A stretch of 64,000 bases of DNA from Pseudazoarcus sp963975885 (GTDB lineage Bacteria > Pseudomonadota > Gammaproteobacteria > Burkholderiales > Rhodocyclaceae): NCBI GenBank assembly GCA_963975885.1, contig CAXBIS010000002.1, forward strand, positions 1 through 64,000. The letters are read 5' to 3'. Shown here one piece after another: positions 48,544 through 57,830 of the stretch. Within the stretch, counting starts at the first letter, position 1, and each line of letters opens with the position of its first letter. A model generated the notes under the pieces. The model searched no databases. It was not told the origin of the DNA and worked only from the letters and a program-made list of their open reading frames with translations. A program made the position numbers and the translations under genes.

Positions 48544-49106
48544 GAATTCTCCGTGTCCGTGGATTCGTCGTCGGCCGCCTGCACGTCGTCGAGATCGCGC
48601 AGCACGCGGAACAGTTCGCGGTAGGCACGCGGCGGCTTGTCCTGCTCGCGCTCGCGAAGCGCCTTGCGACGCAGCGAGCGCAGGTGCTGCAGGTCGGCTG
48701 CGGGCCATTGCCCGACAATGCGCCCGGCCACCTGCTCGTCGGCGAGGAAATCCTCGCGCAGACGCTCGAGCCGGTGATGACGCGCCACTTCTTCCTTGGA
48801 CACGCCGTTGAACGCATCGAGTGCAGCCTGCAGCGGCGCAGGATCGACGCCGCGCATCAGCCGGCCGATGAACTGCATCTGCCGGCGGCGTGCCTCGTGT
48901 CGCGTGAAGCGGCGTGCATCGAGGATCGCGGCACGCAGCTCGTCAGGCATCTCCAGCCGCGCGAGCTTGTCCGAGGAGAGCGCCACGAGTTGTTCTCCGA
49001 TCGCCTGCAGCGCGTGCATCTCGCGCTTTTTTGCGCTCTTGCTGGGGGGCCCGTCAAAGACTTCTTCGTCGGGCCGTGCGTCGTGATCTTGCGGTGCAGC
49101 GCTCAT
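48540..49106 (-). CDS. darP: Ribosome biogenesis factor DarP (YjgA, DUF615)
   Basis: Protein of 188 aa with the family core PPSKSAKKREMHALQAIGEQL and RRRQMQFIGRLMRGVD. DarP assists late assembly of the 50S subunit around the peptidyltransferase centre. Divergent from pmbA with a 61-base gap. YjgA and PmbA are also neighbours in E. coli, which supports both calls. Confidence 0.93.
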   Translation of the reverse strand: MSAAPQDHDARPDEEVFDGPPSKSAKKREMHALQAIGEQLVALSSDKLARLEMPDELRAAILDARRFTRHEARRRQMQFIGRLMRGVDPAPLQAALDAFNGVSKEEVARHHRLERLREDFLADEQVAGRIVGQWPAADLQHLRSLRRKALREREQDKPPRAYRELFRVLRDLDDVQAADDESTDTENS

Positions 49107-49167
49107 ACGGGGCAGCTCGACTGGAAAAGGTTAAGATTATAGCGTTTCAAAAGAGGTGCTCTCCCCC

Positions 49168-50508
49168 ATGTCTCACAATGGTTTCTCCCAATCTTCCGAA
49201 CGACTGCACGAAATCGCCGCCCGGCTGGTCGCGCTCGCCCGCGAACTTGGCGCCGACGCCTGCGAAGCAGAAGCATCGGAGGGCTTCGGGCTGACCGCCA
49301 GCGTGCGCAAGGGCGAAGTCGACACGCTCGAGCACAACCGCGACAAGGGCGTCGGCATTACCGTCTATCTGGGCCAGTGCCGCGGCCATGCGAGCAGCTC
49401 GGACTTCTCGGATGCGGCCCTGCGCTCGACGGTCGAGGCCGCGCTGTCGATCGCGCGCTTCACTGCGCCCGACCCGGCCGCCGGACTGCCCGACGAGGCG
49501 CTGATCGCACGCGACTGGGCAGACCCGCACCTGCACTATCCGTGGTCGCTCACGGTGGAGGACGCGATCGCGCTGGCCCACCGTTGCGAACAGGCGGCCT
49601 GGGATGCCGGCCCGCAAATCTCCAATTCGGAGGGGGCGAGTGTGTCGACGCAGCAGGCGCACTTCGTGCTGGCCAACAGCCTGGGCTTCGTCGGCGGCTA
49701 TCCGAGTTCCCGCCACAGCGTGTCGTGTTCGGTCATCGCCGGCAAGGGCGACGCGATGCAGCGCGAGCACTGGTACGACTCGCGGCGCGAAGCGACCGAT
49801 CTCGATTCCGTCGAGAGCATCGGCCGGCGCGCCGGTGAGCGGGCCATCCGCCGGCTCGGGGCGCGCAAGATCAATACCTGCGAGGTGCCGGTGCTGTTCG
49901 AGGCGCCGGTGGCGGTGACGCTGCTGGGCAACTTCACGCATGCGGTGTCCGGCGGCGCACTCTACCGTCGCTCCAGTTTTCTGCTCGATTCGCTCGGCGA
50001 ACCGGTGTTCTCGCCCGTGGTGTCGATTGCCGAACGCCCCTTCGAACCCAAGGTGTTCGGCGCGAGCCCGTTCGACGGCGAGGGTGTGGCTACGCGCGAG
50101 CGCGACGTGGTGTCGGCCGGCGTGCTGCAGGGCTACTTCCTGTCGAGCTATTCGGCACGCAAGCTCGGGATGCAGACCACCGGCAACGCCGGCGGCTCGC
50201 ACCATCTGGTAATGCGCGGCGGCGACGAATCCTTCGACGCGCTGCTGCGCCGCATGGGCCGTGGCCTGGTAGTGACCGAACTGCTCGGTCAGGGCGTCAA
50301 TTACGTCACCGGGGATTACTCGCGCGGTGCGGCCGGTTACTGGGTCGAGGACGGCGAAATCCGCCACGCGGTCGAGGAAGTCACGATCGCCGGCAACCTG
50401 CGCGACATGTTCCGCGGCATCGTCGCGGTTGGTGATGACGCACTCGCACGCGGCGCCAAGCGCTGCGGCTCGGTACTGATCGACCGCATGAAGGTCGCCG
50501 GTAGCTGA
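49168..50508 (+). CDS. pmbA: Metalloprotease subunit TldE (PmbA)
   Basis: Second half of the TldD/TldE protease, 446 aa. As usual for TldE, the HExxxH zinc motif is absent; instead NFTHAVSGGALYRRSSFLLDSLGEPVFS (in parts) and the C-terminal RGAAGYWVEDGEIRHAVEEVTIAGNL mark the family. ATG at 49168 is preferred with AGAGG about 11 bases upstream; a GTG at 49156 is possible. Divergent from darP and ended by a strong terminator. Confidence 0.94.
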   Translation: MSHNGFSQSSERLHEIAARLVALARELGADACEAEASEGFGLTASVRKGEVDTLEHNRDKGVGITVYLGQCRGHASSSDFSDAALRSTVEAALSIARFTAPDPAAGLPDEALIARDWADPHLHYPWSLTVEDAIALAHRCEQAAWDAGPQISNSEGASVSTQQAHFVLANSLGFVGGYPSSRHSVSCSVIAGKGDAMQREHWYDSRREATDLDSVESIGRRAGERAIRRLGARKINTCEVPVLFEAPVAVTLLGNFTHAVSGGALYRRSSFLLDSLGEPVFSPVVSIAERPFEPKVFGASPFDGEGVATRERDVVSAGVLQGYFLSSYSARKLGMQTTGNAGGSHHLVMRGGDESFDALLRRMGRGLVVTELLGQGVNYVTGDYSRGAAGYWVEDGEIRHAVEEVTIAGNLRDMFRGIVAVGDDALARGAKRCGSVLIDRMKVAGS

Positions 50509-50577
50509 AGCCACGCTCTAGCTGGAGCGGAACGGCTGACCGTGCGCACCGGCCGCACGCGGTAAACTGCGGCCCGC

Positions 50578-50612
50578 GGGCCGTCCGCTCCCGGGGCGCG
50601 GACGGCCCTTTT
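50578..50612 (+). terminator. Terminator after pmbA
   Basis: Eleven-bp arms GGGCCGTCCGC/GCGGACGGCCC with a nine-base loop, then TTTT. It separates pmbA from the TRAP operon. Confidence 0.8.
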
Positions 50613-50654
50613 CATGTTCGTTCCGAAACCGTTCACGCACGCAAGGAAAACCGC

Positions 50655-51245
50655 ATGGGATTCCTGTTGAGACTGTCCGGGCTGATCGATCGCGCCAATA
50701 CGCTGGTGGGCCGCGCGGTGATCTGGCTGCTGTTCGCCGCGGCGCTGATCAGCGCCGGCAACGCCATCGCCCGCAAGACGCTGGCCATCGGCTCGAACGC
50801 CATGCTCGAGATCCAGTGGTATCTGTTCGCCGCCGCCTTCATGCTCGGCGCCGCCGCGACCTTCCTCAACAATGGCCACGTGCGTATCGACGTTCTCGCC
50901 GGACGCTTCCCGATGCGCGTGCGCATGCTCATCGACATCGTCGGCATCGTCGTCTTCCTGCTGCCGCTGTGCTGGTTCATGATCGATTTCTCGCTGCCCA
51001 TCGTGCTGCGCGCCTTCGCCTCCGGCGAGGTCTCGTCCAACGCCGGCGGGCTGATCCGCTGGCCGGTCTACGCCCTTTTGCCGGCCGGCTTCGGGCTGCT
51101 CGCCCTGCAGTCGGCTTCCGAACTGATCAAGCGCGTGGCGTGCCTCAAGGGGCTGATTCCCGACCCGCTGGCCGCGGGCCGGCATGAGGCGGCCGCCAAG
51201 GTCGCGCCGATTCCGCAGAATCTGACCGACGAGGCGGGCAAGTGA
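50655..51245 (+). CDS. dctQ: TRAP transporter small permease (DctQ)
   Basis: Small membrane subunit of a DctPQM-type transporter, 196 aa with four predicted helices and the family phrase AMLEIQWYLFAAAFMLGAAATFLNNGHVRIDV. Ribosome site AAGGAAAA lies before the ATG. Its stop overlaps the dctM start by four bases. The substrate is unknown. Confidence 0.92.
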   Translation: MGFLLRLSGLIDRANTLVGRAVIWLLFAAALISAGNAIARKTLAIGSNAMLEIQWYLFAAAFMLGAAATFLNNGHVRIDVLAGRFPMRVRMLIDIVGIVVFLLPLCWFMIDFSLPIVLRAFASGEVSSNAGGLIRWPVYALLPAGFGLLALQSASELIKRVACLKGLIPDPLAAGRHEAAAKVAPIPQNLTDEAGK

Positions 51246-52993
51246 TCGAGTTCGTCACGGCCAACCTCGCCCCGATCATGTTCGGGGTCGTCGTGCTGTT
51301 CCTGCTGTCGGGCTTTCCGGTGGCCTTCTCGCTGGCCGCCTGCGGCCTGTTCTTCGGCTTCATCGGCATCGAGCTGGGGCTGTTGCCCGGCGCGATGTTC
51401 CAGGCCCTGCCCCTGCGCGTGTTCGGCATCATTCAGAACGAGACGCTGCTGGCGATCCCCTTCTTCACGCTGATGGGGCTGATTCTCGAGCGCTCGGGCA
51501 TGGCCGAGGACCTGCTGGAGACGGTCGGCCAGGTGTTCGGCCCGGTGCGTGGCGGACTCGCGCTGGCCGTGATCTTCGTCGGCGCCCTGCTCGCCGCGAC
51601 CACCGGCGTGGTCGCCGCCTCGGTGATCTCGATGGGCCTGATCTCGCTGCCCATCATGCTGCGCTACGGCTATTCGCGCCCCCTGGCCACCGGCGTGATC
51701 ACCGCCTCGGGCACGCTGGCGCAGGCGCTGCCGCCGTCGATCGTGCTCATCGTGCTCGCCGACCAGCTCGGTCGCAGCGTCGGCGACATGTACAAGGGCG
51801 CTTTCGTGCCGGCCTTCCTGCTGATCGGCATGTACACGGTCTACGTCGTCGCCTTGTCGATCTTCGCGCCCAAGCAGGCGCCGGCGCTGCCGCCCGAGGC
51901 GCGCATCTACCGCGAGCCGAACGGCGCCTCGGGCATGCGCTCGCTGACCCTTCTGATGACGTTGCTGGCGACGGTCGGGTTCGCATTCGGCCACTTCTAC
52001 GGCGACATCGCCAGCGCGCTGTTTTCGCGCGAGCGCACGCCGCCGACCGACGAGACCGTGGTCGTCGCGCTGTCGGTCGCGACCCTGCTCGCACTCGCGA
52101 TGGCGCTGGCCAACCGCATGCTGCGGCTGGGGCTGCTGTCGACGCTGGCCGAACGCGTGGTGTTCGTGCTGATCCCGCCGCTGGCGCTGATCTTCCTGGT
52201 GCTCGGCACCATCTTCATCGGCGTGGCCACGCCCACCGAAGGCGGCGCGATGGGCGCGATCGGCGCGCTGGCGATGGCGCTGGCACGCCGTCGCCTGAGC
52301 TGGCTGCGCCTGCGCGAGGCGCTCGAATCGACCACCCGCCTGTCGGTGTTCGTGATGTTCATCCTGATCGGCGCGACGGTGTTCAGCTTTACCTTCACCG
52401 CGATCGACGGCAAGGAATGGGTCGAGCACCTGTTCGACAAACTCCCCGGCGGTCAGGTCGGATTCCTGATTTTCGTGAATCTGGTGATCTTCTTTCTCGG
52501 CTTCTTCCTCGACTTCTTCGAGATCGCCTTCATCCTGATCCCGCTGCTCGCGCCCATCGCCGACAAGCTCGGCATCGACCTGGTGTGGTTCGGCATCATG
52601 ATCGCGATCAACCTGCAGACATCGTTCCTGACGCCGCCCTTCGGCTTCGCGCTGTTCTACCTGCGCAGCGTCGCGCCGACCCAGGCCTTCATCGACCGTG
52701 TCACGAAGCAGCGCATCGAAGGCATCAGGACCTCGCAGATCTACCGCGGCTCGATCGCCTTCGTACTGATCCAGATCACGCTGCTGGGCCTGCTCATCGC
52801 CTTCCCCGGGCTGGTCACCGGCAACCTGGACGCCAAGGTGGACGTGGATCTGGACAGCATCCGCATCGTCCCCGAAGGCGAAGGCTGGGGTACGACATCC
52901 GACAGCTGGGGAACGGCGCCCGACGACGCACCGGGCACACCGGCGCCCGAGCCCGGCTCCGGTGCCTGGGGTGGCAAGGGCGCATGGGATTGA
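51242..52993 (+). CDS. dctM: TRAP transporter large permease (DctM)
   Basis: Large subunit forming the solute and Na+ path, 583 aa, longer than the usual 425-450. Two additions explain it: a central hydrophilic insertion with extra helices (about 220-330, including ERTPPTDETVVVALSVATLL) and a C-terminal Gly/Trp/Pro tail after the last helix (about 540-583, EGEGWGTTSDSWGTAPDD). Such long DctM proteins occur in the mannitol/chloroaromatic-type branch, which fits but does not define a substrate. Six bases separate it from the next gene. Confidence 0.92.
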   Translation: MIEFVTANLAPIMFGVVVLFLLSGFPVAFSLAACGLFFGFIGIELGLLPGAMFQALPLRVFGIIQNETLLAIPFFTLMGLILERSGMAEDLLETVGQVFGPVRGGLALAVIFVGALLAATTGVVAASVISMGLISLPIMLRYGYSRPLATGVITASGTLAQALPPSIVLIVLADQLGRSVGDMYKGAFVPAFLLIGMYTVYVVALSIFAPKQAPALPPEARIYREPNGASGMRSLTLLMTLLATVGFAFGHFYGDIASALFSRERTPPTDETVVVALSVATLLALAMALANRMLRLGLLSTLAERVVFVLIPPLALIFLVLGTIFIGVATPTEGGAMGAIGALAMALARRRLSWLRLREALESTTRLSVFVMFILIGATVFSFTFTAIDGKEWVEHLFDKLPGGQVGFLIFVNLVIFFLGFFLDFFEIAFILIPLLAPIADKLGIDLVWFGIMIAINLQTSFLTPPFGFALFYLRSVAPTQAFIDRVTKQRIEGIRTSQIYRGSIAFVLIQITLLGLLIAFPGLVTGNLDAKVDVDLDSIRIVPEGEGWGTTSDSWGTAPDDAPGTPAPEPGSGAWGGKGAWD

Positions 52994-52999
52994 GCGAAG

Positions 53000-53671
53000 A
53001 TGCGCTTCTCCAGCCAGCCCGGACACCCGATGCCCACCACCACCGTTTGTCTGGTCCGCCACGGCGAGACCGCCTGGAACGCCGAACGGCGCATGCAGGG
53101 TCAGTTCGACCTGCCACTCAACGAGACCGGTCGCGCCCAGGCCGAGGCGCTGGCCGCCACGCTGGCCACGCAGCCCTTCGACGCGGTGTTCTCGAGCGAC
53201 CTCGCGCGTGCGACCACCACCGCCGAGCCGGTCGCACGTGGCCTGGCGCTCGCGGTGCGCACTGATGCAGCCCTGCGCGAACGCCATTACGGGGTCTTCC
53301 AGGGCCTGACCTATTCGGAAGCCGAGCAGCGCTTCCCGCAAGACTATGCGCGGCTTGTCGCACGCGATCCGGACCATGCCCTGCCCGACGGCGGTGAGAG
53401 CCTGGCCGGCCTCGCCGCGCGCGTGCGCGAAGCGCTCACGCGCATCGCGATGGAACATGCCGGTGGCCGCGTGCTCGTGATCACCCACGGCGGCGTGCTC
53501 GACGCCGCTCATCGAATGGCGACCGGCAAGGCGATCGACGCCCCTCGCGATTTCGTCGTCGCCAACGCCGCGCTGAACTGGATCGAACACCGCGACGGAA
53601 GCTGGGCGCTGCTGTCCTGGGCCGAACGCGGGCATCTGGACACCACGAATGACGAACTGCCGCGCGGCTGA
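53000..53671 (+). CDS. Histidine phosphatase family protein (phosphoglycerate-mutase-like)
   Basis: Protein of 223 aa with the catalytic motif LVRHGETAWNAERRMQG (H21), the RERHYGVFQGLTYSEAE phosphate region and the second histidine in VITHGGVLDAAHR. It is of the cofactor-dependent mutase/phosphatase type (GpmB, CobC or PspA-like); substrate cannot be decided. A second ATG at 53030 is the alternative start. It sits between permease and binding-protein genes on the same strand. Confidence 0.87.
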   Translation: MRFSSQPGHPMPTTTVCLVRHGETAWNAERRMQGQFDLPLNETGRAQAEALAATLATQPFDAVFSSDLARATTTAEPVARGLALAVRTDAALRERHYGVFQGLTYSEAEQRFPQDYARLVARDPDHALPDGGESLAGLAARVREALTRIAMEHAGGRVLVITHGGVLDAAHRMATGKAIDAPRDFVVANAALNWIEHRDGSWALLSWAERGHLDTTNDELPRG

Positions 53672-53757
53672 GTACGGCGATTCCGCATGACGCGCGCCTG
53701 CGGTAACCTTGGCGGCCACCGCGCCTGCGACCCAAGTCAACGAGGAGACCCCCACCC

Positions 53758-54843
53758 ATGAGATCGCGCCGACAGTTTCTGCAGGGCGCCGGCATCGCCG
53801 GCATCCTCGCCGCCGGCACCGCACCCGCCATCGTCCGACCGCAGGAAGTGCTGCGCTGGCGGCTCGCATCGAGCTTCCCGAAGTCGCTCGACAACCTCTA
53901 CGCACCGGCCGAGCGCTTCGCCAAGAGCATCTCGGACGCGACCGGCGGTCGCTTCCAGGTCAGCGTCTACGCCGGCGGAGAGCTGGTACCGCCGTTTTCC
54001 ATCGTCGACGCGGTCCAGAACGGCACCGTCGATTGTGGCCATACCGCGGCCTACTACTACTTCGGCAAGGACGAGACCTTCGCCTTCGACTGCACCATCC
54101 CCTTCGGCATGAACTCGCGCCAGCAAACCGCGTGGATGTTCGACGGCAACGGCCTGGAGCTGCTGCGTGCCTTCTACGCGAAGTACGACATCGTCAACTT
54201 TCCGATGGGCAACACCGGCGCACAGATGGGCGGCTGGTATCGCAACCCGATCAAGTCGGCGGACGACCTGAAAGGCCTGCGCATGCGCATCGGTGGCTTC
54301 GGCGGGCGCGTGCTCGAGCGCCTCGGCGTGCTGCCGCAGAACATTCCCGGCGGCGAGGTGTACTCGGCACTGGAAAAGGGCACGATCGACGCCACCGAAT
54401 TCGTCGGCCCCTACGACGACCTGCGCCTGGGCCTGTATCGCGTCGCGCCCTACTACTACTTCCCGGCCTGGTGGGAAGGCGGCGCGCAGCTCACGCTCTA
54501 CGTCGGCACCCAGGCCTGGAACGCGCTCTCGCCGGAGTACAAGGCCATCCTGCAACAGGCGGCGAGCGACGCCCACGTCTACATGCAGGCACGCTACGAC
54601 GCGCGCAACCCTGCCGCGCTCAAGCAGCTCATCGCCGAAGGTGCGAAGCTCTCGCGCATGCCGCGCGACGTGATGGACGCGGCCTTCAAGGCCTCGCGCG
54701 AGGTCTATGCCGAACTCAACGATCGAAACCCCGAGTGGCGCAAGATCTACGGCGACTACGCACGCTTCCTCGCCGAGCAGTACCAGTGGGAACCCATCGC
54801 CGAGGGGAGCTACAACCAGTACATGGGCGCAATGCGCCTGTGA
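53758..54843 (+). CDS. TRAP solute-binding protein (DctP), copy 1, Tat-exported
   Basis: Periplasmic binding protein of 361 aa. It carries a twin-arginine signal, SRRQFLQGAGIAGILAAG, instead of a Sec one. The mature part opens LRWRLASSFPKSLDNLYAPAERFAK and contains GGFGGRVLERLGVLPQNIPGGEVY and EGGAQLTLYVG. GAGGAG precedes the ATG. Nearly the same architecture as the next gene, so a tandem duplicate. Ligand likely a carboxylate, as in the 2-oxo-acid binding DctP branch, but unproven. Confidence 0.92.
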   Translation: MRSRRQFLQGAGIAGILAAGTAPAIVRPQEVLRWRLASSFPKSLDNLYAPAERFAKSISDATGGRFQVSVYAGGELVPPFSIVDAVQNGTVDCGHTAAYYYFGKDETFAFDCTIPFGMNSRQQTAWMFDGNGLELLRAFYAKYDIVNFPMGNTGAQMGGWYRNPIKSADDLKGLRMRIGGFGGRVLERLGVLPQNIPGGEVYSALEKGTIDATEFVGPYDDLRLGLYRVAPYYYFPAWWEGGAQLTLYVGTQAWNALSPEYKAILQQAASDAHVYMQARYDARNPAALKQLIAEGAKLSRMPRDVMDAAFKASREVYAELNDRNPEWRKIYGDYARFLAEQYQWEPIAEGSYNQYMGAMRL

Positions 54844-54853
54844 CCGACTTGCG

Positions 54854-55939
54854 ATGAGTTCGCGTCGCCGATTCCTGCAACACGCCGGCCTGGGCGGCAT
54901 CGTCGCCGCCGGCGCGGCACCCGCCGTGGTCGGCGCACGCCCCGCCGTCCGCTGGCGGCTGGCGTCGAGCTTCCCGAAGTCGCTCGACATCCTGCACGGC
55001 AGCACCGAGCGATTCGCCCGCAACGTCTCGGAAGCCACCGGCGGGCGCTTCACGATCTCGATCTACGCCGCCGGCGAACTGGTGCCACCATTCTCGGTCC
55101 TCGACGCCGTGGGCAACGGCACGGTCGATTGCGGTCACACCGCGGCCTACTACTACTTCGGCAAGGACGAGGCCTTCTCCTTCGACTGCGCGATCCCCTT
55201 CGGCATGAATTCGCGCCAGCAAACGGCATGGATGTTCGACGGCAATGGGCTGACGCTGCTGCGCGAACTCTACGCCGAGCACGGCGTAGTCAATTTCCCG
55301 ATGGGCAATTCGGGCACGCAGATGGGCGGCTGGTACCGCCGTCCGGTGCACTCGCTCGACGACCTCAAGGACCTGCGCGTGCGCATCGGCGGCTTCGGCG
55401 GCATGGTGTTCGAACGCCTGGGCGTGCTCACGCAGAATATTCCACTGTCCGACGTCTATCCCGCACTCGAAAAGGGCACGATCGACGCCACCGAGTTCAT
55501 CGGCCCCTACGACGACCTCAAGCTCGGCCTGCACCGCGTCGCACCCCACTACCACTATCCGGCCTGGTGGGAAGGCAGCGGGCAACTGTCGCTGTACGTC
55601 GGCACCGAGGCCTGGAACGTGCTGCCCGCCGAATACAAGAGCATCGTCGAACGCGCGGCGAGTGACGCCCACGTCCTGATGCAGGCGCGCTACGACGCGC
55701 GCAATCCGGCCGCGATGAAGCGCCTGCTCGGCGAAGGCGCGCGACTCACGCCGTTTCCGCGCGAGGTGCTCGACGCGGCATTCACCGCATCTCAGGAACT
55801 CTACGCCGATCTGGATGCACGCAACCCCCGGTGGCGACGCATCCACGCCGAATACCGGCGCTTCCTCGCCGACCAGGTGCAATGGCACGCGACCGCCGAG
55901 GCGCACTACAACGCGTACATGCGCACGCTCGATCTCTGA
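54854..55939 (+). CDS. TRAP solute-binding protein (DctP), copy 2, Tat-exported
   Basis: Also 361 aa, beginning ten bases after copy 1 and with the Tat motif SRRRFLQHAGLGGIVAAG. Large blocks agree with copy 1 (for example GYYYFGKDE-like CGHTAAYYYFGKDEAFSF and FGMNSRQQTAWMFDGNGL). Differences cluster in the ligand region (GGEVYSALEK to LSDVYPALEK; YYYFPAWWEGGAQ to YHYPAWWEGSGQ), so the two copies may bind related but different ligands for one permease. The ATG at 54854 is the family start; a longer frame begins inside copy 1. Confidence 0.92.
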   Translation: MSSRRRFLQHAGLGGIVAAGAAPAVVGARPAVRWRLASSFPKSLDILHGSTERFARNVSEATGGRFTISIYAAGELVPPFSVLDAVGNGTVDCGHTAAYYYFGKDEAFSFDCAIPFGMNSRQQTAWMFDGNGLTLLRELYAEHGVVNFPMGNSGTQMGGWYRRPVHSLDDLKDLRVRIGGFGGMVFERLGVLTQNIPLSDVYPALEKGTIDATEFIGPYDDLKLGLHRVAPHYHYPAWWEGSGQLSLYVGTEAWNVLPAEYKSIVERAASDAHVLMQARYDARNPAAMKRLLGEGARLTPFPREVLDAAFTASQELYADLDARNPRWRRIHAEYRRFLADQVQWHATAEAHYNAYMRTLDL

Positions 55940-56036
55940 GACTCCGCTGGCGGAACCGGCTGCAGCGCCCGATTTCGGGCAGACGCGCATGGTAGAATTC
56001 GCAGTCTGGATCAACCCTTTGCGAGCACTGCGGATC

Positions 56037-57284
56037 ATGTTTTCTGCGCACGACACCATCGCCCGGACCGACCCCGAACTGTGGGCCTCGATCGAGGCCG
56101 AGAATCAACGCCAGCAAGACCACATCGAACTGATCGCCTCGGAGAACTACGTCTCCCACGCAGTGATGGAGGCGCAAGGCTCGCAACTGACCAACAAGTA
56201 CGCCGAAGGCTATCCCGGCAAGCGCTACTACGGTGGCTGTGAGCACGTGGACGAGGCCGAACGCCTGGCCATCGAGCGCGTCAAGCGCCTGTTCGGCGCC
56301 GAGGCCGCCAACGTGCAGCCCAACTCCGGCTCGCAGGCCAACCAGGCCGTGCTGATGGCCTTCGCCAAGCCCGGCGACACCGTGCTCGGCATGAGCCTGG
56401 CCGAAGGTGGCCACCTGACCCACGGCATGGCGCTGAACATGTCGGGAAAATGGTTCAACGCGGTCTCCTATGGTCTCAACGACAAAGAGGAGATCGACTA
56501 CGACGCGCTCGAGCGCGCGGCCCACAAGCACAAGCCGCGCATCCTCATCGCCGGCGCCTCGGCCTATTCGCTGCGCATCGACTTCGAGCGCTTCGCGAAG
56601 ATCGCCAGGGACGTCGGCGCGATCTTCTGGGTGGACATGGCGCACTACGCCGGCCTTATCGCCGCCGGGCTGTATCCCAACCCGGTGCCGCACGCCGACG
56701 TGGTCACCTCGACCACGCACAAGACGCTGCGCGGCCCGCGCGGCGGCATCATCCTGATGAAGTCGGAACACGAGCGCGCGCTCAATTCGGCAATCTTTCC
56801 GGGAATTCAGGGCGGCCCGCTGATGCACGTCATCGCCGCCAAGGCGGTGGCCTTCAGGGAGGCGCTGGAGCCGGGCTTCAAGGCCTACCAGCAGCAGGTA
56901 CTGACCAACGCCCAGGCGATGGCGCGCGTGCTCGCCGAGCGGGGGCTGCGCATCGTTTCGGGGCGCACCGAGAGCCACGTCTTCCTGATCGACCTGCGCG
57001 CCAAGAAGATCACCGGCCGCGACGCCGAGGACGCGCTCGGTCGCGCCAACATCACCGTCAACAAGAACGCCATTCCCAACGACCCGGAGCGCCCGATGGT
57101 CACTTCCGGTCTGCGCATCGGTTCGCCGGCGATGACCACGCGTGGCTTCGGTGAAGCCGAGGCCGGCGAGGTCGCCCACCTGATCGCCGACGTGCTCGAG
57201 GCGCCGAACGACGAAACCGTAGCCGCGCGTGTGCGCGACAAGGTCGCGACGCTGTGCGCGAAGCATCCGGTGTATGGTGCGTAA
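56037..57284 (+). CDS. glyA: Serine hydroxymethyltransferase
   Basis: PLP enzyme that converts serine plus tetrahydrofolate to glycine and methylene-THF. It is 415 aa, with K229 in TSTTHKTLRGPRGG as the PLP lysine and PNSGSQANQAV and YAEGYPGKRYYGGCEHVD intact. The ATG at 56037 is the family start. A -10-like TAGAAT is at 55993-55998. First gene of a glyA-nrdR-ribD run common in proteobacteria. Confidence 0.97.
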   Translation: MFSAHDTIARTDPELWASIEAENQRQQDHIELIASENYVSHAVMEAQGSQLTNKYAEGYPGKRYYGGCEHVDEAERLAIERVKRLFGAEAANVQPNSGSQANQAVLMAFAKPGDTVLGMSLAEGGHLTHGMALNMSGKWFNAVSYGLNDKEEIDYDALERAAHKHKPRILIAGASAYSLRIDFERFAKIARDVGAIFWVDMAHYAGLIAAGLYPNPVPHADVVTSTTHKTLRGPRGGIILMKSEHERALNSAIFPGIQGGPLMHVIAAKAVAFREALEPGFKAYQQQVLTNAQAMARVLAERGLRIVSGRTESHVFLIDLRAKKITGRDAEDALGRANITVNKNAIPNDPERPMVTSGLRIGSPAMTTRGFGEAEAGEVAHLIADVLEAPNDETVAARVRDKVATLCAKHPVYGA

Positions 57285-57308
57285 TCTCCCCAAGACGGCG
57301 GCGCGCGG

Positions 57309-57830
57309 ATGAAGTGTCCTTTCTGCGGTGACCCCAATACCCAGGTCACCGACACCCGCGAAAATGACGAAGGCGACGTGGTGCGCCGCCGCAGACGCTG
57401 CGTGGCCTGCGACAAGCGCTTCACGACCTACGAGCGCATCGATCTGAAGATGCCGCACATCGTCAAGCGCAACGGCGCGCGCACCGAGTTCGACCACGAC
57501 AAGCTCGCCGACAGCCTCAAGCTCGCGCTGCGCAAGCGCCCGGTCGCGCTCGAAGCCATCGAGGCGGCCATCGAGCGGATCGAGGCCCGTCTGCTGTCGC
57601 TGGGCGAGCGCGAAATCGCCAGTGCCAGACTCGGCGAGCTGGTCATGGACGAGTTGCGCAGCCTCGACCAGGTCGCCTACGTGCGCTTCGCATCCGTGTA
57701 TCGCAACTTCGCCGATGTCGACGCCTTCGCCGAGCTGATCCGCGAGGTCAAGACGCGACCGCGCCGAGGCCGCCCGCCGGGCAAGGGCAAGTCGGCCACC
57801 CCTGCTGAAGATGACCTTTTCCACGATTGA
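57309..57830 (+). CDS. nrdR: Transcriptional repressor NrdR
   Basis: Zinc-ribbon/ATP-cone repressor of ribonucleotide reductase genes, 173 aa. Zinc ligands C3, C6, C31 and C34 are visible, followed by the ATP-cone (PHIVKRNGARTEFDHDKLADSL). It starts 24 bases after glyA. Its 3' end overlaps ribD by 20 bases. Confidence 0.96.
   Translation: MKCPFCGDPNTQVTDTRENDEGDVVRRRRRCVACDKRFTTYERIDLKMPHIVKRNGARTEFDHDKLADSLKLALRKRPVALEAIEAAIERIEARLLSLGEREIASARLGELVMDELRSLDQVAYVRFASVYRNFADVDAFAELIREVKTRPRRGRPPGKGKSATPAEDDLFHD

Noticed and set aside
51068..53905. Antisense frame of 945 aa across dctM, the phosphatase and dctP
   Set aside because: Extremely His/Asp/Arg-rich and spans three real genes and their borders.
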